This document shows positions 6,822 to 11,908 of a stretch of DNA of 11,908 nucleotides, one piece after another. Origin of the DNA: CAYHIW01 sp964356745 (GTDB lineage: Bacteria > Patescibacteriota > Microgenomatia > UBA1406 > GWC2-37-13); the NCBI GenBank assembly GCA_964356745.1, contig CAYHIW010000030.1, forward strand, positions 1 through 11,908, read 5' to 3'. A program made the position numbers and the translations under genes. The notes below the pieces were generated by a model, which was not told the origin of the DNA, searched no databases, and saw only the letters and a program-made list of their open reading frames with translations. Position 1 is the first letter of the stretch. Each line of letters begins with the position of its first letter.

Positions 6822-7322
6822 AAAAAACTCGTTACACAAAGAAGTGGTTCGTATAGGTGGGACAACGACTTTCTTATATTTGACGATATCGCTAAGGTTA
6901 CCTCATGGCTCCCCATACCAATACTTCACAACCTCGAACATTTCGCACCAACAATTCAAACAATTATCGATTTTCAGCAAGCACATTATGGTCTAACAAA
7001 TAAAGCGGGAAATTTATATATTTCCCAGTACTACAGGCATTCTCCTCTCCCTTCATCTTGGCATACTGACTATGTTAACAAGACCGGTGTTTCTCTTTAC
7101 ATTGTAAGTAACGATTATCCAACCGAATTTCTCTTAGGCACCTTCTCCTCTCATGCTTCCTCATCCCGGCGGTTGGAGCGCACGGGCACGCTTTGGACTC
7201 CTAAGCCTTTTGAGATAGTCAGATACGATTCTCAGACTTTACACAGAAGACCTAGCTTCGAATATTGTGAAAATAGAACGCGGCTTCTTGTTGGTATTCG
7301 TGATTTCCCATCCACAATTTAG
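6735..7322 (+). CDS. Putative Fe(II)/2-oxoglutarate-dependent oxygenase, tandem paralog 3
   Basis: This is the most divergent of the three (195 residues). The HxD is H110/D112 in SSWHTDY, the distal histidine is H170 in TLHRRP and the arginine is R181. LYISQYYRHSP before the HxD and WTPKPFEIVRYDSQTLH before the third ligand fit the oxygenase fold. The start is the ATG at 6735, not the in-frame ATG at 6666: from 6735 the protein begins with the same MKEKxIVPEFIESRQPTHVGW as paralog 2, and the start forms an ATGA overlap with the preceding stop. Outside the N-terminus, similarity to paralogs 1 and 2 is low, limited to YPTEF-like, EIVRY and HxxP positions. Its TAG overlaps the stop codon of the convergent asnB fusion. 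The substrate is unknown. Confidence 0.62.
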   Translation: MKEKSIVPEFIESRQPTHVGWVPNPDEFSKKLVTQRSGSYRWDNDFLIFDDIAKVTSWLPIPILHNLEHFAPTIQTIIDFQQAHYGLTNKAGNLYISQYYRHSPLPSSWHTDYVNKTGVSLYIVSNDYPTEFLLGTFSSHASSSRRLERTGTLWTPKPFEIVRYDSQTLHRRPSFEYCENRTRLLVGIRDFPSTI

Positions 7323-9886
7323 ATCGTAGTGACAATACAAAGAGGGGTTTGTTCAGCTTCTTGGCCCATAGGGTTATCTCTAAATATTTCCTCAATTATT
7401 TCATCATCAATATTTGTCGAGTTACCCAAAACATTCCGTCCGAGATCATTTGCGTCTAGCACTACAACACCTCTGAAACCTGGAACGTAGAACATAGAAC
7501 GTTTGTTGTTTTTTAATTCATCTTCTATGCGCTCTTTTATTTGACGGGCAACAAGATCTGGATTCTTAGGTGCGAGTTTTGCCGAGACATTTGAAGGATA
7601 TAGCGAATACTCTGTTGGTCCGTCGATTGCAGCAGCTTGCCAACCTGCAATTCGATAAAACACGCCCTTTATTCCGAATGGTTTAGTTATCGCAGAAATA
7701 AGCGCGGCTGTCATAATTCTAGGAAGGCCAACTTCTTGTATTGCAAGCTGCATTGTCCAAGGACTTCCTAGACCAATTCCGTAAGGAGTACGAGTTACAA
7801 ATTTCTGCAGGAATTTTGCCCATACTCCTGGCTTAATATCCCAGATAAAATACGACCTGCCTTGTGCAATCGCAATAATCTTTTCAGAAACAACGACAAA
7901 CCATTCTTGTGAAACATTGAACTTAGAACTTAGAACGTAGTTAGTGATCTTGGTAACAAAGTCGTCGTTTTTTTGAAACACATCCGTTTTAATCAAATTT
8001 CTTTGATATGTTTTTCTATCCACATCAATTTCTTTTTGCACTTTTCGCTTTGCACTTTGCACTTGAGAATTTTTGTCAAAAAATTCTCTGAGCCACATTT
8101 CCGTATTCAAAACTCTCCAAAAGGCCATCGAGTCATCGGTCTTACCTTCAATAAATTTCTGAAACATTCGAACAACCTCTTGCTGATCAAAATAAGGTCG
8201 GTTAGCAAATGACTCCGAAAGAAAGATCGAATAGATACGATTTTTCATCCGCAAAAACCATTCGTTTTCTGGCGTAGTAAATCCAATTTTATTTCGCCTC
8301 TTAACAATTATTCCTGGAAGAAGATCTTTAACTGCATCACGTAGTATTCTTTTATTCCAACCGTTTTTTATGATCGCTTCGTCTGGCATCGAAAAAATAG
8401 TTGCCAAAAGATCTTTGTCGAGAAACGGCACTCTTCCTTCGATAGAGAATCTCATACTGTTTCTATCCTCATAACGAAGAAGTGACTGTAGACTGTTCTC
8501 AAAAATATCTTGGATTAATCGTTCTTTCAAATTATCATTAATCGTCTCAAATTTCTCATCTCTAAACTGAGTCTTAAACTTCTTGCTCATCATATTTAAA
8601 TGATTAAATGGTTTAATGATTAAATTAAGCTTCAGCGCAACGTATTTCACAATAACATCGAGCGAAGACAAACTCTCCCATATTAACTTCAACCACTTCC
8701 CTTGTTTCTTGAGCTGTCGTAGATATACAAAGTAATACGGTAGGTAACCCGCCATCATCTCATCGGCTCCTTGCCCATCAAGCAATACTTTTACTGATTT
8801 TTTTGCTTCGCGCATTACCTGATACTGAGCGTATGGACCGGTACTAATAGTCGGTTCTTCTTGTGTTCGAACAAAGTCCTCGAGGTCAGCAAAGAATTCC
8901 TCTGGCTTGGGAAGTACTTTGTGAACATGAATATCTTCTAATTTTTCAGTTAATGCGTCAACGTACTTTTCTTCATCATTCACTGATCCTGGAAAAACAG
9001 CAGAATAAGTATTCTGATATTTACCAATAGATTTTGCTTCTTTATCTTTTTCTTGCAAAAGTTTATTCACGACTGCAACAACTGTTGAAGAATCCAAGCC
9101 ACCAGAAAGACACGTTCCCACAGGAACATCTGAGATCAATCGCAATTTAATCGCCTCCTCAAGTTTTTTCCTAAAATTTAAAACTTTGTCATTCCCGCTC
9201 CCCATGTCATTCCCGCGAAAGCGGGAATCCATTTTAGAATACTTCTCAATCTTCATTTTTCCCTTCTCAAAAGTCAGCATCTCACCCGGAAGCAACCTCT
9301 CAACTCCCTGAAAAAAAGTCTCCCTTTCATTGTCGTGTACCCGGAATCGAAGATAACGATATAAAATCCGTGCATTTACTTTCTTTTCAATTAAACCAGA
9401 GTTAATAATTGGTTTTATTTCTGAAGCAAAAAGAAGTTTGTTATTCACCGAAGAAAAATAAACCGGCTTGATGCCAAACTGATCTCTTGCAAGAATCAGC
9501 TTTTTTTTCTTTATATCGTAAATCGCAAGTCCGAACATACCGTTGAAGCGGTCAAACGCATCCACGCCCCATTCTTGATACGCATGAAGAGCAATCTCTG
9601 TGTCCGAAGTAGTACTAAAAACATGATTTTTCTTTTTCAACTCTGTTTTCAACTCACGATAATTGTAAATTTCACCGTTATAAACAATTACCAGACTCTT
9701 GTCTTCGTTAAAAATAGGCTGATCACCTGTCGTAAGGTCTATTATTGAAAGCCTTCTATTAAGGAGAGTGACTTCGCCGTTAGAATAAATACCTTCGCCA
9801 TCAGGACCACGATGCTCTAAATCTTTGGAAAGTTGTTTGAGTAAACGATCGTTCTTAGACCCAGTAAAACCTGCTATGCCGCACAT
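7319..9886 (-). CDS. asnB: Asparagine synthetase (glutamine-hydrolysing) fused to an F420-0:L-glutamate ligase-like domain
   Basis: Residues 1 to about 604 form a complete class-II asparagine synthetase. The glutaminase domain has the nucleophile C2 (MCGIAGF), RGPDG, R45, NGEIYNY (70-76) and D95. The synthetase domain has the PP-loop SGGLDSS (261-267), LLDGQGADEMMAGY (368-381) and EGRVPFLD. The enzyme makes Asn from Asp, Gln and ATP. After WLREFFDK, where AsnB normally ends, comes a repeat-derived linker (about 605-625). Then a domain of about 230 residues reads VVVSEKIIAIAQGR, RTPYGIGLGSPW, MQLAIQEVG, AAIDGPTEY and VVVLDANDLGRNVLG, which I recognise as the CofE / F420-glutamate ligase family. 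Its substrate here is unknown. Five stretches look like in-frame repeat DNA: 218-234, 420-431, 608-618, 650-658 and 795-804. The start is fixed because Cys must follow Met. A TATAAT lies about 60 bases upstream. Confidence 0.9.
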   Translation of the reverse strand: MCGIAGFTGSKNDRLLKQLSKDLEHRGPDGEGIYSNGEVTLLNRRLSIIDLTTGDQPIFNEDKSLVIVYNGEIYNYRELKTELKKKNHVFSTTSDTEIALHAYQEWGVDAFDRFNGMFGLAIYDIKKKKLILARDQFGIKPVYFSSVNNKLLFASEIKPIINSGLIEKKVNARILYRYLRFRVHDNERETFFQGVERLLPGEMLTFEKGKMKIEKYSKMDSRFRGNDMGSGNDKVLNFRKKLEEAIKLRLISDVPVGTCLSGGLDSSTVVAVVNKLLQEKDKEAKSIGKYQNTYSAVFPGSVNDEEKYVDALTEKLEDIHVHKVLPKPEEFFADLEDFVRTQEEPTISTGPYAQYQVMREAKKSVKVLLDGQGADEMMAGYLPYYFVYLRQLKKQGKWLKLIWESLSSLDVIVKYVALKLNLIIKPFNHLNMMSKKFKTQFRDEKFETINDNLKERLIQDIFENSLQSLLRYEDRNSMRFSIEGRVPFLDKDLLATIFSMPDEAIIKNGWNKRILRDAVKDLLPGIIVKRRNKIGFTTPENEWFLRMKNRIYSIFLSESFANRPYFDQQEVVRMFQKFIEGKTDDSMAFWRVLNTEMWLREFFDKNSQVQSAKRKVQKEIDVDRKTYQRNLIKTDVFQKNDDFVTKITNYVLSSKFNVSQEWFVVVSEKIIAIAQGRSYFIWDIKPGVWAKFLQKFVTRTPYGIGLGSPWTMQLAIQEVGLPRIMTAALISAITKPFGIKGVFYRIAGWQAAAIDGPTEYSLYPSNVSAKLAPKNPDLVARQIKERIEDELKNNKRSMFYVPGFRGVVVLDANDLGRNVLGNSTNIDDEIIEEIFRDNPMGQEAEQTPLCIVTTI
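7480..7505. repeat. TAGAAC-type tract inside the asnB fusion, C-terminal domain
   Basis: The word (C/T)GTAGAACATAGAACGT occurs here and is translated on the minus strand as KRSMFYVP (about residues 795-802), just before GVVVLDANDLG. It belongs to the same family as 7912-7942, 9893-9924 and 9959-9990. It appears to lengthen the loop preceding a conserved ligase-domain motif. Confidence 0.65.
7912..7942. repeat. TAGAAC-type tract inside the asnB fusion, start of ligase-like domain
   Basis: ACTTAGAACTTAGAACGTAG is a tandem of a roughly 8-base TAGAACTT unit. On the minus strand it encodes YVLSSKFNV (about residues 650-658), between the helix of the ligase-like domain and the conserved strand WFVVVSEKI. 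Confidence 0.75.
8034..8064. repeat. CTTTGCA heptamer tract at the asnB/ligase fusion junction
   Basis: Two perfect CTTTGCA units (8048-8061) with degenerate units on both sides (TTTTGCA, CTTTTCG) repeat with a 7-base period. They are translated as QVQSAKRKVQK (about residues 608-618), exactly between the end of the asparagine synthetase and the start of the ligase-like domain. This is the same family as in gatB at 2744-2774. Confidence 0.88.
8595..8629. repeat. TTTAATCATTTAA-type tract inside the asnB fusion
   Basis: AAATGATTAAATGG and TTAATGATTAAATT are repeated words that resemble the TTAACCAT-type spacer tracts of the gat operon. They are translated on the minus strand as LNLIIKPFNHLN (about residues 420-431), within the synthetase domain between conserved motifs. 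Confidence 0.75.
9188..9232. repeat. REP-like palindrome (ATTCCCGC-GAAA-GCGGGAAT) translated in asnB
   Basis: A perfect 8-bp stem, ATTCCCGC (9209-9216) and GCGGGAAT (9221-9228), flanks a GAAA loop. A direct half-copy GTCATTCCCGC lies upstream at 9188-9198. This is the widespread ATTCCCGC...GCGGGAAT type of dispersed intergenic repeat (known, for example, as the dRS3-like class). Here it is read in frame as MDSRFRGND...GNDK (residues 219-234), joining the N-terminal glutaminase to the synthetase domain. Confidence 0.9.
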
Positions 9887-9892
9887 ATCAAC

Positions 9893-9924
9893 GCGGAGCG
9901 TAGAACGTATAACATAGAACGAAA
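9893..9924. repeat. TAGAAC-type tract in the asnB leader
   Basis: GCGTAGAACGTATAACATAGAACG lies between a GGAG and the asnB start codon. It is the same family as the tracts at 7480, 7912 and 9959. On the minus strand it also contains an out-of-frame ATG (9915-9913). Confidence 0.8.
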
Positions 9925-9947
9925 TATCTCCAATACATAATACATAT

Positions 9948-9953
9948 ATTATA
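9948..9953 (-). promoter_or_regulatory. -10 box of the asnB promoter
   Basis: A perfect TATAAT reads on the minus strand in the htpX-asnB spacer. There is no good -35 at normal distance. The transcript would carry a leader of about 55 bases containing the GGAGA and the TAGAAC tract. Confidence 0.45.
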
Positions 9954-9958
9954 CTAAC

Positions 9959-9990
9959 GCCCTAAGTTCTATGATACAAGTTCTATGAAG
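9959..9990. repeat. TAGAAC-type tract downstream of htpX
   Basis: On the minus strand the word CATAGAACTT occurs twice with a 14-base offset immediately after the htpX stop. It belongs to the TAGAAC family found in the asnB leader and inside the asnB fusion. It is a direct repeat, not a hairpin, so it is not an intrinsic terminator. Confidence 0.75.
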
Positions 9991-9991
9991 T

Positions 9992-10888
9992 TTACATTTC
10001 GTGGAGGAGTCTGATACGTTCATCAGCAGGTGGATGAGTACTGAAAAGTGACGAAAACCAAGCTCTCGATCCTTTTTTCTTAAACGGATTAGAAATAAAC
10101 ATATGTGCGTTTGCCCCAGAAGCAGCTCGAAGAGGTATCGGATCAATGGCTATTTTTTTTAAAGCGTCTGCAAGCGCATCTGGATTACGTGTAATGAGAG
10201 CTCCCGTTGCATCGGCAAGATATTCACGCTTTCTCGAAATGGCAAGTTGAATAAGAGTCGCGACAATTGGCGTAATAATAAGTGCGAGTATGAAAGCAAC
10301 AAGAATAATTGGATTTACATTTCGATTATCGTCGTCTCCTCCTATGCCACCCCACCACAGACTTCTCATCAGCCAATCGGTTACAAAAACAAGTGTCCCA
10401 ACCAACACCGCAACAATTGACGAAAGGAGAATGTCGTAATTTTTGATGTGTCCCATCTCATGCGCAATTACTCCCTCTAGTTCTGAGCGTTTTAAAGTCT
10501 TAAGAATTCCTGTTGTCGCGCAGACCACCGCATGTTTTGGATTTCTCCCTGTGGCAAACGCATTAAGAGACTCTGTTTGCATGACGTACAGTCTAGGCGT
10601 TGGTAATCCAGACGCTATCGAAATATTTTCGGCGACAGTATAAAAGTCAAAATATGTTTTTTTATCAGCTGGTTTTGCTCCCGTTGTAAAAAGCACAATT
10701 TTATCCGAGTAAAAATAGCTTCCGAAACTAGATCCTATTGAAAGAAGAAATCCTAACGCAAGATATGTCTGAACATCTCCGGTTATTTTACCAATCAAGT
10801 AAAAGGTAAAGGTAAAAAAAAGAATGAATAATGCAATAAGAAGAAATGTGCGAGCTTTATTGGCAGCAATCTGACTATAGATTGTCAT
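9992..10888 (-). CDS. htpX: Membrane zinc metalloprotease HtpX (M48 family)
   Basis: HtpX is an inner-membrane zinc endopeptidase that degrades damaged membrane proteins. The 298 residues include two N-terminal membrane segments (about 13-35 and 42-60), the zinc site HEMGH at 143-147 in GVIAHEMGHIKNYD, and two further hydrophobic segments (about 153-173 and 193-215). The third ligand, E222, is in RKREYLADA. Late motifs LFSTHPPADERIRLL are typical of the family. The start ATG at 10888 overlaps the lemA TGA in an ATGA, so the pair is probably translationally coupled. lemA-htpX is a recurring pairing in many bacteria, thought to act in envelope stress (family knowledge). Length and motifs are normal. 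Confidence 0.96.
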   Translation of the reverse strand: MTIYSQIAANKARTFLLIALFILFFTFTFYLIGKITGDVQTYLALGFLLSIGSSFGSYFYSDKIVLFTTGAKPADKKTYFDFYTVAENISIASGLPTPRLYVMQTESLNAFATGRNPKHAVVCATTGILKTLKRSELEGVIAHEMGHIKNYDILLSSIVAVLVGTLVFVTDWLMRSLWWGGIGGDDDNRNVNPIILVAFILALIITPIVATLIQLAISRKREYLADATGALITRNPDALADALKKIAIDPIPLRAASGANAHMFISNPFKKKGSRAWFSSLFSTHPPADERIRLLHEM

Positions 10889-11442
10889 TCTGAAAACTTG
10901 ACGTCAACCTTTTTTTGTTCTGCTTCGGTAGCAGCAAAGTACGCTTCATCTTTAAATCCAAATACGCCTGCAAGTATGTTGCCTGGGAATGTTTTGGTCT
11001 TGGTGTTGTACTCCAAAACATTACTGTTGTAAAACTGTCTTGAGTACGCAACCTTATCTTCGGTGTCTTCGAGCTGACGTTGCAATTCTTGGAAATTAGC
11101 ATTTGCCTGAAGTTGGGGATACGCTTCTGCTACCGCAAAAACGGATTTTAAAGCTTCTGTAACCATGTTGTTTGCCTTTGCTTTATCTTCAATTGTCTTT
11201 GCACCAACAAGAGCTGATCGCGCTTTGGTCACGTTTTCAAAAACGGATTTTTCATGCTTCGCATATCCTTTGACTGTTTCGACAAGATTAGGAATAAGAT
11301 CTGCACGACGTTTGAGCTGGACATCAATTCCAGAAAGAGCTTCTTTAATTCGTGCTCGTAGAACTACAAAAGAATTATAGGTTCCGATTACGTAGATGAT
11401 AAGAACCGCGAGTACAACAACCGCAATTACTGTTGAGTTCAT
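10885..11442 (-). CDS. lemA: LemA family protein
   Basis: LemA proteins have an N-terminal transmembrane segment followed by a helical bundle; their exact function is unsettled. Residues 1-22 form a hydrophobic anchor (MNSTVIAVVVLAVLIIYVIG). Then come the family signatures YNSFVVLRARIKEALSGIDV, QLKRRADLIPNLVETVKGYA and HEKSVFENVTKAR, and ANANFQELQRQLEDTEDKVAYSRQFYN near the C-terminus. I place the start at 11442 (185 residues) and not at the upstream in-frame ATG at 11484. The longer version adds 14 residues before the anchor, lies upstream of the likely promoter and overlaps the polX stop. Expression probably starts from the extended -10 box only nine bases upstream. Confidence 0.94.
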   Translation of the reverse strand: MNSTVIAVVVLAVLIIYVIGTYNSFVVLRARIKEALSGIDVQLKRRADLIPNLVETVKGYAKHEKSVFENVTKARSALVGAKTIEDKAKANNMVTEALKSVFAVAEAYPQLQANANFQELQRQLEDTEDKVAYSRQFYNSNVLEYNTKTKTFPGNILAGVFGFKDEAYFAATEAEQKKVDVKFSE

Positions 11443-11451
11443 AATAAAATT

Positions 11452-11460
11452 ATTATACCA
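11452..11460 (-). promoter_or_regulatory. Extended -10 promoter of lemA-htpX
   Basis: TGGTATAAT on the minus strand is a perfect TGnTATAAT extended -10. It overlaps the stop codon of the upstream polX gene and ends nine bases before the lemA ATG at 11442. Transcription would begin about two to three bases before the start codon, making the mRNA effectively leaderless. No -35 is needed or seen. Confidence 0.6.
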
Positions 11461-11908
11461 TAATCCACTTTTTAAATTCTGCAAGCGAAAGAGTGTTCAT
11501 TACATTTTTAGACTGTACCCATCCTCGCTGAGAAACAGCTACTCCGTACCTCATATTTTCCATCTGTGATTCTTCGTGAGCGTCTGTATCGATAGTAAAA
11601 CTGCAGCCTAGATCTAAAGCACGTTTAACAAGAGAGTCTGGTAGATCAAGTCTTTCGGGCCAGGAATTAATTTCCAATGCAATGTTCTTCTTACTACAAA
11701 ATTCAAAAATTTTGTCCCAGTCCAGATCAATTCCGTCTCGTTTACCAATAAGTCTTGCAGTTGGATGACCAAATATCTTCACTTTTGGTTGAGCTAGTGC
11801 TTGCAGTACTCTTGCGGTCATCTCTTTATAATGCATCGTGAATGCACTGTGTACCGAAACTACCATGTAATCAAGATGCTCAATGGCGCTATCAGGGATT
11901 GCCAGTTT
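11453..11908 (-). CDS. polX: DNA polymerase X (PolX-type), C-terminal 151 residues of the PHP domain
   Basis: The frame is open through the right edge, so the gene is 5'-truncated: the window begins inside the protein at KLAIPDSAIEHLDY. What remains is a C-terminal PHP domain with metal-ligand motifs SVHSAF, GHPTARLIGKR, ALEINSWPERLDLPD and DTDAH. It ends with the MRYGVAVSQRGW and NTLSLAEFKKWI stretch typical of bacterial PolX, a family-X repair polymerase whose PHP domain has 3'-5' exonuclease or phosphoesterase activity (family knowledge). A stand-alone PHP phosphatase is the alternative, because the polymerase part is not visible. Its stop codon overlaps the lemA promoter box. Confidence 0.87.
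   Translation of the reverse strand, partial: KLAIPDSAIEHLDYMVVSVHSAFTMHYKEMTARVLQALAQPKVKIFGHPTARLIGKRDGIDLDWDKIFEFCSKKNIALEINSWPERLDLPDSLVKRALDLGCSFTIDTDAHEESQMENMRYGVAVSQRGWVQSKNVMNTLSLAEFKKWIMV

Larger units (their letters stand above)
9887..9991 (-). other. htpX-asnB spacer with a possible 13-codon upstream ORF
   Basis: The 105-base spacer holds two TAGAAC-type tracts and the asnB promoter. After a GGAGA (9931-9927, minus strand), an ATG at 9915 opens a 13-codon frame that ends with TAG at 9876-9874, overlapping the asnB start in another frame. The asnB start itself has no Shine-Dalgarno sequence nearby. No terminator hairpin for htpX was seen. The upstream ORF is weakly supported. Confidence 0.35.

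Noticed and set aside
5240..7322. UGA recoding to glycine, as in some Patescibacteria
   Set aside because: TGA ends gatC, paralogs 1 and 2 and lemA at natural C-termini within ATGA overlaps, and no long frame contains internal TGA.
8018..8030. Separate ligase gene starting at an internal GTG within the fusion (V622)
   Set aside because: No Shine-Dalgarno sequence or promoter is seen there and the frame is continuous with AsnB. Internal initiation cannot be excluded but is not supported.
7973..8212. Plus-strand frame opposite the asnB fusion junction
   Set aside because: It is phenylalanine- and leucine-rich shadow sequence produced by the repeats on the opposite strand.
9209..9228. ATTCCCGC...GCGGGAAT hairpin as an intrinsic terminator
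   Set aside because: It lies in the middle of the asnB reading frame and lacks a following U-run on the coding strand.
9959..9990. Possible terminator after htpX
   Set aside because: The repeated CATAGAACTT words are direct, not inverted, so no hairpin forms.
11443..11484. Longer LemA start at 11484
   Set aside because: It would add 14 residues before the membrane anchor, overlap the polX stop and lie upstream of the extended -10 box.

Overview
The window looks like a piece of a small, AT-rich bacterial genome, most likely Patescibacteria (Candidate Phyla Radiation, a Microgenomates-like relative). This is inferred from the tightly packed genes with ATGA overlaps, the near absence of Shine-Dalgarno sequences, the gatCAB-dnaE and lemA-htpX pairings, and the short repeat tracts that occur both between genes and inside them. 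I could not run a search, so the taxonomy is tentative. TGA ends gatC, lemA and two other genes, so the standard bacterial code is used and Gracilibacteria-type UGA recoding is unlikely.

Layout. On the minus strand, reading from 5539 down to the left edge, gatC-gatA-gatB-dnaE form an apparent operon: the tRNA-dependent amidotransferase that makes Gln-tRNA(Gln) and Asn-tRNA(Asn), followed by the replicative DNA polymerase III alpha subunit, whose C-terminus lies outside the window. Divergently, on the plus strand, 5603-7322 holds three back-to-back genes joined by 4-base ATGA overlaps. They encode small paralogous proteins with an HxD...H...R pattern, which I read as Fe(II)/2-oxoglutarate-dependent oxygenases of unknown substrate. 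Convergent to them on the minus strand is an 855-residue protein that fuses a complete glutamine-hydrolysing asparagine synthetase to a C-terminal domain resembling coenzyme F420-0:L-glutamate ligase (CofE). Its stop codon overlaps that of the third oxygenase gene. Further right, again on the minus strand, come htpX (membrane M48 protease) and lemA, translationally coupled, and then the C-terminal PHP part of a PolX-type DNA polymerase cut by the right edge.

How the genes fit together. The flanks are housekeeping: translation, replication, repair and envelope proteostasis. The middle, about 5600-9886, is the unusual part. It has three tandem putative oxygenases with mosaic similarity: genes 2 and 3 share an almost identical 87-bp 5' end, while genes 1 and 2 resemble each other over the catalytic C-terminal half. 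Beside them is a fusion of two amide-forming enzymes. Whether the two transcription units share a pathway is unknown.

The second unusual layer is repeats. At least four short repeat families (a TTAACCAT-like tract, a CTTTGCA heptamer, a GTTCTA/TAGAAC tract and an ATTCCCGC palindrome) lie in spacers and are also translated in frame inside gatB and the asnB fusion, including at the junction of that fusion. Promoter-like TATAAT boxes sit within a few bases of the start codons of gatC and lemA, suggesting leaderless transcripts. No tRNA, rRNA, CRISPR array, insertion sequence or clear intrinsic terminator was seen, and no gene-free stretch exceeds about 110 bases.
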